Shown piece after piece: positions 1 through 11,750 of a stretch of DNA of 64,000 nucleotides. The position numbers and the translations under genes are program-made. The notes under the pieces were generated by a model. That model ran no database searches, was not told the DNA's origin, and saw only the letters and a list, made by a program, of their open reading frames with translations. This DNA is from Sipunculus nudus (taxonomy: Eukaryota > Annelida > Sipuncula > Golfingiida > Sipunculidae), in the NCBI GenBank assembly GCA_026874595.1, contig CM049320.1, positions 29,624,714-29,688,713 of the forward strand, written 5' to 3'. Every line of letters starts with the position of its first letter. Positions within the stretch are counted from its first letter, which is position 1.

Positions 1-1490
1 CTTTAGGCATACCAACATTGTCTTCTCAGAAAGCTCAGTCACGGAGCTGTTGAACAAGATATCAAGATGTCTACTCTTCTCCAAAACGGTGACATTCCAC
101 ACGGGAACCTGCAAAACTGTAAAACAGCATTATGCTCAGTATCCTGAATAAGCATGCACCTAAAATGTCTGCCACTACCACATACAGGCCAAAATCGCCA
201 TGGATTAATGTGAATGAATATCGTGCAACAGAAGAGGTTCTTCAAGAAGTATGAACAATTGTTGAAGAGAAGTCACTTTCATGTGCATCGTGAGATACAT
301 GCACTGTTAACAGCTTGATCCAGACGGCTAAGGTCGCATATTGTCAAGACAGGATCACTCATTGTGACCAGGACCAGGAAAGGCATTTCAACATTGTGCA
401 AGGTTTCAGGAGGCGGCCCGATGAGCAGAAATGATCGACACCATCATGTCATCAATCTGCAGCCTTAAACAATTACTTCCTGGACAAGGTTTCAAATTCA
501 ATGGCGGTTCCTGGAGAGAAGCGTTATATAACCACCCTTTCACAAATATGTCGAACCAGAATGCACAGCCACACTGTACGGTTTTACTCCTGTCACATCA
601 TAAGACGTGGAATTGGTCATTGCTAAATCGCCATCCAAAATCTCAGCTTGGCAAACATGGATGCCTACGTCCCCCACGCTTACACCAACTCCTGTCATCA
701 AAGGCATCATCAACTCATCACTATCGCCATGTGTGTTTATAAGTGAATGTCAACGGGCACTGGTCTCCCCGCTCCTGAAGACGCCTTCCCTTGACACCGG
801 CAACTTATCAAACAGCAGGCCTGTATCCAATCTATCGTTCCTGTCTAAGGCTGCAGAGAGGGTCGTCGCCAAAAAGCTCATCATTCATCTGCGGGACAAT
901 GCATTGTATCCTTAATTCCAATCATCATATCGTGCACGTCTTAATGTAGAGACTGATCTCCTTTTGGTGCACAAAGATATTCCCTGTGCTATTTAAAACT
1001 AACAAGGTGTGGTTCTTGTACTGTTGGACCTGCCTGCCCTTTTTTATAGCCTCTCCTTTTTAATTTTCTTTCACAGACTCTTTCAGCGGCAGTTCACAAA
1101 CAGTCATTTTCAATGGTTAAACCTGAACTGTCCGGGATATTTATATGTCAATGGTCCCAAAGAGGTCAGTGCTTGGTCCCTTTCTATTTTCCCTAAACAC
1201 TGCTCCTATCTGTGACATTGTCGTTCTTCATTTGGTCTTCATCCATCTCTATGCAGATGATGATCAGCCAGGTATGACCTTCAGTTTCCATCCCTCATCT
1301 ATCATTGACGACTAAAAGGGCTCTGTGTAGAGGTGCATTGCTGATCTCGATGCAAGGATTGTTTCGAAAAAGCTCAAACTAAACGGCAACAAAACAGAAC
1401 TCACACCGCTTACATCACAGTGCATTTTTGATGTAGGGAGTGAGTCATCAAATTATATAAAGAAAATCACAAATGCGATTGAACTGTGAA
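1..1490 (+). mobile_element. Decayed LINE (CR1/L2/Jockey-like) reverse transcriptase, partial
   Basis: Broken frames translate to a typical LINE ORF2: a KHAPKMSATTTYRPKSPW-like segment near 150-205, FNIVQGF and LNNYFLDKVSN near 390-500, then VSPLLKTPSLD and RPVSNLSFLSKAAERVVAKK (about 765-880), VLVLLDLPA (about 1012-1040), HLYADDDQ with the catalytic YADD at 1250-1261, and KLKLNGNKTEL (about 1372-1402). Several stops and frameshifts make it non-functional. This is the most complete copy in the RT region but its endonuclease part lies outside the window. The exact clade is uncertain. Confidence 0.85.
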
Positions 1491-2153
1491 ATATTTGCGC
1501 TTTGCGAAAATTAGTCTTCTCTTTAGAATCAAATTTCCCCATAACGGTTACTGATATGTGGATAATTTGGCAGAATAAACTCTCTTTTGATATTGACAGG
1601 AACTTCAATAAAACGTCTTGGACCGCTTAAGACCTGTCATTCAAATTGACCCTATCGGTGTTTCTGTTCTGAAAGTTGACATAAATGTTGTCACAGTGAG
1701 GAGACGCTAATCATTATTGACAGTTAGTGGAGCCTTGGCATTGACTGTCCTGACGTATGATGGAATGTCGTCAATTACACTAAATGTGGTTAAACTCATA
1801 TAAATTGGGTTAACAGTACATTTAAATGTTTGTTAAGAATTGCATTGAAATTGTCTATCAAACTGTCAGTTCACGTCTATCTGTCATGTTGTTCCATCGG
1901 AATATAGTCTCGAAATCATCTGGTTCAGACATCTGCAAATGATTTTGAGCACAAAACAAAAAAAAGTCGATTAAAATGCTTCAATAAAATGGTTTGAATA
2001 TCTTTTGAAATCCCATTTGCATTGCCCGGGTCCATTATTCGGCGAAAAAAGAACGGCTGAACATTTGTTCTTTTAGTGACATGAGACCAACCATTAAATA
2101 CATTCTAGAAATAAACCCACAGGGAGAGCATCCCCGGTGTTGAATGTTGAAAT
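1491..2153. other. Spacer between LINE remnant and lectin exon 1
   Basis: This AT-rich stretch is conserved in every unit immediately before the lectin gene. I see no coding frame shared between units. It must contain the lectin promoter, with candidate elements at 2059-2100. Confidence 0.6.
2059..2100 (+). promoter_or_regulatory. Conserved proximal upstream segment with inverted repeat and TATA-like box
   Basis: About 95 bases before the lectin start lies GAACATTTGTTC, with inverted half-sites GAACA and TGTTC separated by two bases. TTAAATA follows at 2094-2100, about 55 bases before the ATG. The segment recurs before every lectin copy; in copies 4 and 6 the second half-site is TGTCC. The position would suit a core promoter, but this is inference. 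Confidence 0.3.
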
Positions 2154-2214
2154 ATGGCAAAATTTTTCTTTTTGATAGCAGTGAATACTTTATATCTTAG
2201 TCTTTGGTCAGAAG
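2154..2214 (+). CDS. Exon 1 of copy 1: signal peptide
   Basis: The exon is ATG followed by 19 codons with a hydrophobic core (FFFLIAVNTLYLSLW), then the first base of a split codon before the donor G|GTAAAG. It is preserved in all seven units, with a Leu-Ile variant in copies 2-6 and a W-to-S change in copy 2. The split codon with exon 2 gives Ala, so cleavage is plausible near SEA. Confidence 0.8.
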
Positions 2215-2298
2215 GTAAAGTTCACTTAGTTCCTTGAGACTAATAAGCGGGGAAAATCGCACTTCAATTGTTTTCATTTCCTCGTATACTTAAACATG

Positions 2299-2375
<77 letters not shown>

Positions 2376-3801
2376 AAATTTGCTTCATTTATTGAGAAAT
2401 ATCGATTGAAAGGAAGGGTTATTTAGCCATACCTCAAAATGAGAAAAAGGCCGGAAACGTGTGTTCGTTATTTCATACTGTGCTATTATTTTACCATATT
2501 TTGCCATGAATAACAACCATTTGTCGTTTCGCCAATGAAAATTATCTTGCAAACGGTAAAAGTAACAACATGATATTTATTGTTATTCTGTGTTATATGT
2601 GTATTTAATCCATCGATTTTAAACTGACAGCCTTAAGCAAATAGCCCACGTGTAAATGAGCAAGGCAACATGTTTGACCACTAAGCCCCTTAATGAAGGG
2701 CACTTGCAGGTAGGGCAGTGTTATCACGTGTCAAACGGAAAAATGCTTGGTATTCCACCCTCACAGCAAACCACAACATTGAATCTCCTTATGTCAGGTA
2801 ACTTGAATCAAACCCTATTTATTATATAATATTTTTACAAAGTAAAATTCGTCATATATTTCTTATCAAGCCTTGATTACAACCGTAGCGACAGCCGACC
2901 TCAAAAGGGATTCCTTGAAACTCGGATTGAGAAGTGTTGCCAATAAATATCACCCCACAAGAGGATGCACTAATATTTGTGGTCCTAAAAGCTTACCATG
3001 CCCAACTGTTGCGAGGTTCCCAGATACATGCGCCTCAAATCCGATACAGAAATGGTACCGGTATCGGGAATGCCGGCAAACGTCCACTGGTATGTTACAC
3101 TTATCGACCATCTTTCCTGATTGTTTTTCGTTTACTTATGACTAAAATATAAATAAACTATTTGAACGATAATATATGAACAAAGGTATTTCCAGATTTA
3201 GAATATTATTTAGAATGTGGTTTTGAATATGGCAGAATAAGCATTTATTTCCTGTGGTGTTTCACATTCTATATCATTGCATTTCTCACAAAAGGGATGA
3301 CAACCCAGGGCCACAAGAGCAGGTTGAAGCAGAGTAACATCATGATCAGTGCCACATCAGTTATAACACCACAGTCAGAAATGTTGTTGATGGGTAGAAT
3401 CATGACCACTAGCAATGTACCAAAAGATGATGGTAGGAAACAATCCAATTTGAGTAAATAATGTGGACATCCATCCACATGGATCTACCTATGATATATG
3501 TTTGTTTTGATGTTTGTAAATGGGATTTAAGATCCATTAGCTCTTTAACCAACATAACATGTTCATTTTTATGCATTCCATGTGTCTTTCAATACCTTCG
3601 CATGTAAATAATTGTTTATGTGTTTAGGAGAATCTAGTCAAACTGGTCCATATCGACACTAAAGAATGATTTGGATTAAGATGTATAAAATGTAGAATCT
3701 TGCATTCATTTTTTATATTTTTTCTTTCCTAAGTCTTTCTTCCAAAAGAGGTTGTGACAAATTTGGATTGGATTGGAGTAGTAACCATAATTGCACATAT
3801 G

Positions 3802-3864
<63 letters not shown>

Positions 3865-5271
3865 CTGATGCTGTTCAATTCAGAAATAATTAGCATGGCC
3901 ATCTAGGTAATCTCCTAGGAAATCATATTAACTGATGCCATCTTGAGAAATACGGTTTGAAGAGCAAATCGAATCAGATCATGAATATAAAGTTGATTCA
4001 CACACACACGTACATAGTTATTAGTTGTATGTAGTAACATTATATTTATTTTTTTTTGGCACCTGTACACTTCTGGATTAAGTAGGTCTTATTAGAGCAT
4101 ATTAGAGGAAAAATAGGCATAGAGCACTGTCACATACATCACGCCCTTTTGGCGAGAATTAAGTACGAATAAATGTGTACTTTTGCCTTTGCTATGAATT
4201 TTTGCATTGACAAAGTGTCCAACACTTTATAAACTAAGATCTATCATCCCTGGTGAAAATCCTGGTTTTGCAAAACTGAATAAAGCAATCATCAATCAAT
4301 TTCAAGTTGCAGGCGAGAATTGGTTTTTTTTTTCAAATATAAAATGAGTGCTCTGACTCTTACGTCACTTTTTAGAAATATTTGCCCATCAAAGTTTCAG
4401 AAAATGTCTTCAAATTTTTTACTAATATATTCTCTCATACAAAATTGGAATATGTAAAGTTATCCACGTATTCTCTACACATGAACTGGAGAAAACTAAG
4501 GAGTCATAGATTCATGGAATAATATTATATGCACGTATATATGATTTCGAGGTTGTCCCGAGGAATGGAACGCTCGCTACCGTGATGAAAAAGGGACAAA
4601 CACCTGCTACATGATAAGACCGTCCCCAGGCATCAGTAAAACGGAGGCCGGCGTTGCCTGCCACAACCACAGCAAGTCCATCCTAGTTTCTATTGAGACG
4701 CTGCAGGAATTACGGCACCTCGAACATTTCTTCAAAGCCCAACTATCTGATCCGTCAACTTCTGACTCACGTATGCCATTTATTTGGCACATGATTTTGT
4801 TTGTCCTTTAACACTTACTTTGTATACAACAGATATTGCTCATTTTGTTTAATCGTCTATAGTTACAATGAAGAAGTTGACACTTGTTTAACAATATACA
4901 TAAAATATAAAATATTACGGGGATAATGACACGCATTTCTTTCTTTTCCGCCATTATCATCTAATCGTCTTATAATCGCATTTTGTGTATACTATTTGAT
5001 CACATGAAAGGAAAAATAATGAGTACTAGTATGTTTTAAGGAATTATTTTTTGTAGTTTGCAAGAAGGATTCGCACTGTGGTTATTGGACTTCGGCCTGG
5101 AAACCTTTGGGTTGGTATTGGACAAATGACGTGCCTCTCAATTATGAAAACTGGATCAATGAAGATCCTCTTTCCGTTATCATGCAGGTTATGATCAATC
5201 AGTCATGTGTTTTCCGAATGATAAGGAATGGTTCACTTGGTAGTGGGTACATCTGCGAGTTACGGCTGTAG
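2154..5271 (+). CDS. Secreted C-type-lectin-like protein, copy 1, five exons, intact
   Basis: The exons are 2154-2214, 2871-3089, 3295-3453, 4552-4770 and 5057-5271. Each junction has GT-AG ends and phase 1, and the spliced frame is open for 290 codons to TAG. Domains in order: signal peptide (residues 1-20, MAKFFFLIAV onward), a five-cysteine domain (about 21-93), a Met-rich polar linker (about 94-147), and a C-type lectin-like domain (148-290). The CTLD starts CPEEW and has a CY pair, a helix-2 cysteine (VAC), a WYWTN...NYENW core, SCVFRM and a terminal YICE. It lacks EPN/QPD and WND calcium-sugar motifs and the usual third core cysteine, so carbohydrate binding is not implied. Exon 5 reads TND where other copies read TNG. 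The structure suggests a secreted recognition or immune-type protein, by family inference only. ATTAAA near 5640 is one possible polyadenylation signal. Confidence 0.85.
2302..2373. repeat. (AT)n microsatellite, intron 1 of copy 1
   Basis: About 35 uninterrupted AT repeats. Confidence 0.97.
2871..3089 (+). CDS. Exon 2 of copy 1: five-cysteine N-terminal domain
   Basis: The acceptor is TTATCAAG|CC and the donor ACTG|GTATGT, giving 72 full codons. After a polar, Thr/Ala-rich lead come cysteines with spacing C-x3-C-x6-C-x9-C-x13-C, with the anchors RGCTNICGPK and FPDTCASNPIQKWYRY. I do not recognise the family. Copies 1, 4, 6 and 7 are open here; copies 2, 3 and 5 are broken. Confidence 0.75.
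3295..3453 (+). CDS. Exon 3 of copy 1: methionine-rich linker
   Basis: The acceptor is CACAAAAG|GG and the donor TTGA|GTAAAT (TTGG|GTAAAT in copies 3-7). The 52 full codons start MTTQGHKSRLKQSN and end near DDGRKQSNL. The exon is rich in Met, Thr, Ser, Gln and Lys and has no cysteine, so it is probably an extended linker between the two cysteine-containing domains. The opposite strand is also open across it, but the sense frame joins exactly in phase with its neighbours. Confidence 0.65.
3807..3858. repeat. (AT)n microsatellite, intron 3 of copy 1
   Basis: About 26 AT repeats. Confidence 0.97.
4552..4770 (+). CDS. Exon 4 of copy 1: N-terminal half of the CTLD
   Basis: The acceptor is GATTTCGAG|GT and the donor GACTCAC|GTATGC. 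The exon encodes the long-form CTLD entry CPEEWNARYR...TCYM, then the helix and strand segment VACHNHSKSILVSIET and the second helix LQELRHLEHFFKAQL. This matches the first half of C-type lectin folds (CP-x2-W, CY, A-x-C...L-V-S-I...E). Confidence 0.85.
5057..5271 (+). CDS. Exon 5 of copy 1: C-terminal half of the CTLD and stop
   Basis: The acceptor is TTTTTTGTAG|TT, completing a CTT codon (Leu). The exon encodes CKKDSHCGYWTSAWK, then WYWTN-x-VPLNYENW, INQSCVFRM and YICELRL followed by TAG. These correspond to the CTLD long-loop and core-strand region. Two N-glycosylation sequons are present (NQS, NGS). Canonical EPN/QPD and WND are absent. Confidence 0.85.
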
Positions 5272-7674
5272 AACTGAATATGTGAAGGGGAATGATTGAC
5301 AAAGAACTAATAGTTGTTGCATCCAAGAATAAGACACGGGTAATGCTAAACAACTGTATATCTGCAGGATTCCATTAAGGTTCTGGGACTACGTGGAAAG
5401 GGCTTGCACGCGATAACTCTATGTACCATTTGTGCGGGTCTTAGGTGTTTGTCACCCACATTGCTGGTTCATAATACGAAAAAAACCAACAAAAGGCGCA
5501 ATCCTACGTGAGTGAAACACGACTACGGACACCCCACTTGGCCTGCAGGGCTATTGACCTGGATGGGTGTCGACCGTGAAATATCTCGCCACCTCGGCTG
5601 AGAGAGGTTTGTCTACAAACCAGGGTTGGGTCCGAATGCCATTAGGCCATTAAAGTGCAAGTGTATATGTTTAAAATAATTCAACTGCAAATGCAAATGT
5701 TAATAGAAATAATCAGTGCAAATGCGATAAAAAATTCATGATGCAAATGCACCTTTAATATCAAATGTTTACACATGTATTTGCAATTGAATCATGTTTT
5801 GTAACATACTACGCAACAGGAATCAGGTTAACTTCAGTTTTATTATCATACATCTAACCATGTAACATGTGAGCAAATTCGGTCAAAACTCAGAGTTTTA
5901 AGGTAAAAAAGGCACAGGTATAAAGGGCACAGTTAGAAATTGCAAAATGCATACCTAATCAATCTGATGGACAGTTTAAGCTTTGGACCGAATTGCATAC
6001 ACCATTAATGCTAAAGGGAACGATTTATGTCTGCCAGGAGTTCATTTCGATTATATATGTTTGTGTTATTTTTCTTAAATTCTGTTATCTTTAGTGTTAT
6101 TTCGAAAAAAAATTTATAAAGGGCCTTTTCCAACTGCTTCCTTATAAACAAACGCGTACGCTGTACAATATAATGCATGTTGAGTATCTATGTGGGTATT
6201 TTTTTATTATGACTCGCATCATCAAACACGAAACAGTCGCTAAATATATTTGATTGTTGTTTACTGCCAGAGCCATGGCATAATTATAATATGTATCAGA
6301 AAACATAAATCAATTCATACACATACATATGTGGCCGTGTCTGTTATATTTGTGTGATAAATAATTAGCAGCTATATTGTACTAAATTCATGACACTGAG
6401 AATGTTAGGACGAAAAATATTCCTCTAACTCATTGAACAGTTGAAGACAAGAGTCTCCGCTATAATATTCTCATCAGAACTATCCACAAACTGTGGCGAA
6501 AAATCAAGCCCAGATAAAAAATTAAAATCCTAATATATAGAGCTCTGAGAGAATTTGTTTTTGTATTGTTTTTAAAATAAATGACAAAACGTATAAAAGT
6601 TTATCCAACATGTGGCACAGCTACTTACATTTTTAAAGGAGATTACCAAATGTCAAGGCTTAATTTGGGTTACATTTTCAGGCCTGCTAACGATGATAAA
6701 CCTTAATGTAACATCATTATATGATAGAAATTTTGACATATATTGCTAATACTTGGTAGTGTCATTACTCTAGTGTACAGTGAGGTAGTACCTGTCGAGG
6801 AAGAAGCCTGATACCGAGAGAAGCCAAGGGCAAGACTTAGCCGAATGGCCCGACCCCCATGTTTTTTAATAAAATGGTGAAGCCGATCATTAAACTAGCA
6901 TTGTTGCATACACAAAATTAAACATCTTTTAGCAATGCAAGAAAAAATAAATAAAGTGGATAGTTAGGTTAATCTTTTAAATCATTTAATTAAGTTTTAA
7001 AATGATATTTTGGTTATAATTTGTAATATTTATAGTATATATGACCCATTCCTTATCCAGCATACCTGATTAATATAAATAAGACCACATACATTTTGGG
7101 TAATAACCTTCTTCTTTGAGTTAATATTTATACAACCTGGTTATTTTTTTGTGATGATGTAAATCAATTTGGGTTTATATTAGGCCCATCTTAATATGAA
7201 TTTGATTAATACAGATCATTATGAGATTGGTCAAACATAAAATGTTGTGTAAATTCTGAGGCTGCAAATTCATTAATTGATCATCGGATGTCCAGTCTCC
7301 TTTGCGTGAAATTGTTAAATCTATCTTTGTCATGAAATCAACTGATAGGTGACAGTTGGAAAATAAACCAATAGCATTCTTCACATGGTAGGGATAAGGC
7401 GAGGGACTAGAATGTTAATTCACCGAACATGTCTACTGTCCAATTTTTTAATGACCGGGCAAACTCCGTAAACAATAACACGTACAAAAGATAAATTAAC
7501 TATTTACAATAAGTTATCTAAGTAATATATATATTTGTGTGTGGATGTGTAGTGACAAAGGAAGATAAATAGGTAAGATAACATAATAAAATTACATGAA
7601 ATTATATATTGTGAAATTATTATAAAATATGAATAATATCTAATTGTTAACTTGACAGCGTCATTCCGATTTGT

Positions 7675-7929
7675 ATGCGGTCTGGAATTAATTATGGTCT
7701 CCTGAAAAAAATAAAATATGTCATTATTGTCTTTGATGAAATACTTAATGAAAATGATTCCATTCTACCATCTTTAGATGTTCATAAAATCAGCAGTCGT
7801 CCTTCAGTTGAACTTTTAATTCAACGGATATATGCCCTATTGAGGTGCTTCAAGAGTCGAAAACAATTTTTAGTTCAGTTGAAGAAGAGGTTGAATGAAA
7901 CGACACTGATAACACTGTGTTTTGAGTAG
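7675..7929 (+). pseudogene. Short ORF, possible TIR-domain C-terminal remnant
   Basis: The 84-codon frame contains KYVIIVFDEILNENDSILPSL, then IYALLRCFKSRKQFLVQLKKRL. The order of a hydrophobic strand with I/V-I-V-x-D/E, then a Y-x-x-x-R/W patch and F-x-x-x-L-K-K-x-L, resembles the end of Toll-type TIR domains, but the diagnostic W residues are missing and the match is by eye. The block recurs near 17700, 28262, 38618, 49187 and 59680, mostly frameshifted, so it is not a live gene. It could be something else. Confidence 0.25.
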
Positions 7930-9377
7930 GCACAAGACCAGAAAACGCCCACTTAAACACGTGAAGTCTGTTATTGTTTACATTGGGGTGTCATTTCACT
8001 TGAAACCCCATCTGCCCCAACTACCTATGCAATCTGACAATCCGCCTCTGCATTAGAACTTGAAATATCTACCAAAAATGCTCGATTTAATCACAATAAA
8101 ATGAGAACAATAATATTTGGCGCATCAATAAGGCATTCGTTTTGTCTGAGAGAGAACCTCGCTCAAATAAACTAAAATTATCCAGTCTTTCCCAGCCAGC
8201 GGCGATAGGCACTGACAGATGGCCGGACGGTGATCAACCTCTTCAGAAATTGGAGACAATATGTAACGTATGATAATTTTTATGGCCACATTTGATTCCT
8301 TACGTTAAAATGCGTATGTCAGACAAATGGTATCCTGCATAATGGCCTCGAATTCAAGCATGATGACTTTTTTTCATGATTTCGGGTGGTGTGTCTTGAC
8401 GCTATCTTGCGGACCCCTGAAATACTCCGGGTGGGTCTTTAATATCAGTTACATTTTAAAACGTCATTCCACTCATATTGCATTCACGAAGAACTACTTA
8501 ACTAAAAAATATAACGATTAGTTACACAGATTAAATGAATTTACAGGGGCTTGGTCGAATGCTTTGCTCTAAGAAGCCATAACCAGGACATCCAGCTTTT
8601 TAAAATATCATTGGATTATTTGCTTCTTCATTCAATGAAGTTGTCATTCATTATGATTAATAACTGGGTTCTGTTACCTTATTTGGTACCTTGAGAGAAA
8701 ATAAAATAAGAAATATACCTAGCTTGATTTTGAATTCGCGATTTATTCTTATTTTAGCAATATATTTTCACATGGAAACTGCATAAAGAGAAGAATTAAT
8801 TATCCGTTTGTACTTCGATAGACGGACCTATCATGAGGGTTCCTGCCTTCCGTCCTTATGCGTGGATCTACCATACCAACTGACTGGATAACCTTATATT
8901 AAAATATTATGAAACAGGTATTGTATGTTTCATCTATCAAAATATCAAGACTGAAATCAATATTGAAAACATGACTACATATGGGAGAAAAGGAATGAGA
9001 GGAGGTGACAAATGACGGATAGTTATTATGGGTCTATTGTTGAAGTGTTTTGAGAACTACACATATGTGGGATAAACATTGTAATGTACACATATGGGTC
9101 ATAAGCTGTTAATCGAAGATTGATGTCTAGGGTATATTATAATTTCGTATGTGCTCGACCTGTTCTTATGGATATTTATACATTGTGCCCTTAAAAGGGC
9201 CAAACCAAGATGACTTCGTTTCCGCCAGTTATTGAAGATGTGGACAGATACACCTTGGTATCTGTAGACACTTCAATTGTTCGTGTAGTCTAAGTTTGCA
9301 TCATTTTTTTAAGATATACATGATATTTGTCTCTCAATAAAATAGTTTCACATCATGCATTAGGGTTCCGGTCATCT

Positions 9378-9556
9378 GTGACGAAGTCCATTGAGAAAAA
9401 CCCGAACCTCGACGACCCGTTGAAACGACTCTGGCTTCAGACGAATATTAATACGTTTAATACAGGAAATCCCCCAGCCTAGTGGTCTCCCTGTATTTGC
9501 ATTCACTAATCCGAGTCGTCCCAACGGAACAACTTTCAAACTTGGTTATACATGAA
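9378..9556 (+). other. Conserved coding-like block of unknown origin
   Basis: The sequence translates to EKNPNLDDPLKRLW in one frame, then to PVFAFTNPSRPNGTTFKLGYT in another, so a frameshift separates two protein-like segments. It recurs near 19870, 30045, 40790, 50970 and 60025. In the copies near 30040 and 50967 both segments are read in one 64-codon frame. I do not recognise the family. An old transposon ORF or dead gene exon are both possible. Confidence 0.4.
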
Positions 9557-10499
9557 AAAATATGTTTTTTTTTTCTAAACAAACAATTTGCTCAATTAAA
9601 ACGGTGTTTGTCAGTTTGATTAAACTTTTGTTGGCGCAATCCGGCTTATAACTCTATAAAGAAATCGTTAGAACGACGCCTGTCGTGTTTGTTAAAAAAA
9701 AGATTCTGCGATTGTTACCTATATATTTATGTCTATTTTCCACTCAAATCGCATCAGAAAACTAAACGGGCGAGTTGGATGAAAATTATTGCAAGAACCA
9801 TTTAATCATGGTAAAGCCGTTTAACGGTGAATATTTTGCTGTTTCCGACAATTCCTTGACAAGGAAGCTGTCTGTAGTATTCCGTTATCTTCGCGGTTCC
9901 CCGTGTATATATGAAGCAAAAAAGTTAAATTGAAATGGTACGAAACCATAATATAAATACTACCCTTATTTATTATAACACATTTTGATGTTTGGGTGCA
10001 ACTATAATCTGAATTTATCTTGGACACTGATACCGAACAAAATATAAAAGTCGAGATGACACCCGCGATGGCAATGAAGCACCTTCAACAAGTATCAAAG
10101 CGATTACGGATAGATTATTAGTCACAAATCACTTACGTTTAGAGAAAAGGAAAAAAAAAATATAAATTTTCCTGTAGAAAGGGGGGATGATGTAACAGAG
10201 ATATGAAAGCAGAGCGAAATAGAGAGGGAGGGGAAGCGTCAAATAACAATAGAGTACAATAAGGAAACGTGCTCCCCGACTGCAGAGACACGTTTAGTTG
10301 GAAAATCACAAATAATTGTGAATGTCATATTTAATCATGTAATATATATGTAATATGAGACTTGTCCTGCATTAAATTGAAATATTGCCTTATACATAAT
10401 ATTGACGGAATTCATTTAAAAGGATATCCGATTTCTCACTGACTTAAGATACATCCAATTGTTTTCTTGCTGTTTCTGTACTTTTTACTGCATAGATTT

Positions 10500-11750
10500 C
10501 CATGGGCATACTATAATTTACCTAGTGGTCACTGACTTCAATGTACACTAGGACAATACAAGTTCCACACATGCAGCAATCCTCTCAGAACGTGTTTCAT
10601 CGACTGCCTGCAGATAGCATGTGGTCGCCCCCACTCACACAGAAGGCCACATCCTAGATCTACTAATCCCCCCCCCCCCCCCCGAAGAAAATGTTGTACA
10701 TTCTGTGAAGGAAGGTGATCCCATTTTTTATCACAATATCACCCTTCGCACCCTTACTTTAGGCAGGCCAACATTGTCTACTCAGAAAGCTCAATCACGC
10801 AGCTGATGAACAAGATATCAAGATGTTTCCTCTTCTCATAAACGGTGGCATTCCACACGGCAACCACCAAACCCTGTAAACCAGCATTCTACAGTATGTG
10901 TAATAAACATTCACCTAAAATGACTGCCACTACCACATTCAGGCCAAAATCGTCATGGATGAATGTTAATGAGAATCGTGCAACAGAAGAGGTTGTTCAG
11001 GAAGTATGAACAATTGTTGAAGAGAAGTCACTTTCATGTGCATTGTGAGATACATGCAATGTTAACAGCTTGATCCAGACGACTAAGGTCGCATATTCTC
11101 AAGACAGGGTCACTCAGTGGGACCAAGTCCAGGAAGGACATTTCAACATTGTGCAAGGTTTCAGGAGGCGGCCAGATGACCAGAAAAGATCATCACCATC
11201 ATGTCATCAAGCTGCAGACTTAAACAGTTACTTCATGGACAAGGTTTCAAATTCCATGGCGGTTCCTGGAGAGAAGCGTTATATAACCACCCTTTCACAA
11301 ATATGTCAAACCAGACCTGCCTGTCCCTTTTTATAGCCTCTCTCATTTAATTCTCTTTGATAGACTCTCTCAGCGGCAGGTCACAAACAGTCATTTTTAA
11401 TAGTTAAACCTGAACTGTCCGGGATGTTTATATGTCAATGGTCCCAAAGGGGTCAGTCCTGGTCACTTTCTATTTTCACTGTACACTGCTCCTATCTGTG
11501 ACATTGTCGTTCTTCATTGGGTCTTCTTCCATCTCTATGCAGAAGATGATCAGCCAGGTATGACCTTTAGTTTCCATCCCTCATATATCATTAACGACTA
11601 AATGGCCTCTGTGTAGAGGTGCATTGCTGATCTCAATGCAAGGCTTGTTTCGAAAAAGCTCAAACTAAACGGCAACAAGATATAACTCACACCGCTTACA
11701 GCACAGTGCATTATTGATGCAGGGAGTGGGTCATCAAATTATATTAAGAA
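10500..11750 (+). mobile_element. Decayed LINE remnant, unit 1 spacer
   Basis: The endonuclease tail is recognisable (VVTDFNVH near 10527, then PTHTEGHILDLLI near 10625-10665), followed by the connector ORFs and a truncated reverse transcriptase. The YADD box reads YAED at 11536-11547. About 468 bases present in the first LINE (roughly 561-1028) are missing at about 11316. A poly-C run interrupts the endonuclease end at 10668-10683. Not functional. Confidence 0.85.
10668..10683. repeat. Poly-C run in LINE remnant
   Basis: Sixteen consecutive C at the end of the LINE endonuclease segment. The equivalents are at 21171-21182 (12), 31334-31350 (17), 42089-42103 (15) and 52261-52274 (14). Confidence 0.95.

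Larger units (their letters stand above)
5272..10499. other. Unit 1 spacer, AT-rich, with coding-like remnants
   Basis: After the lectin stop come conserved segments recurring in other units, including a run near 5575-5665 (ACCTCGGCTGAGAGAGG onward) and repeated GCAAATG words near 5690-5750. A short ORF at 7675-7929 and a coding-like block near 9378-9556 are described separately. Compared with unit 2, about 510 bases are absent near 8968. No other gene is supported. Confidence 0.6.

Noticed and set aside
6774-6811. Possible terminal exon reading VYSEVVPVEEE plus stop after a CTCTAG acceptor, similar to a tyrosine-based tail, kept open in all six units
   Set aside because: Only about twelve codons, so it could easily be open by chance. 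No upstream membrane exon with a matching phase could be found.
7175-7384. Minus-strand 69-codon ORF conserved in several units
   Set aside because: No recognisable domain. It is broken in the unit 6 spacer, and its conservation is no better than that of the surrounding duplicated DNA.
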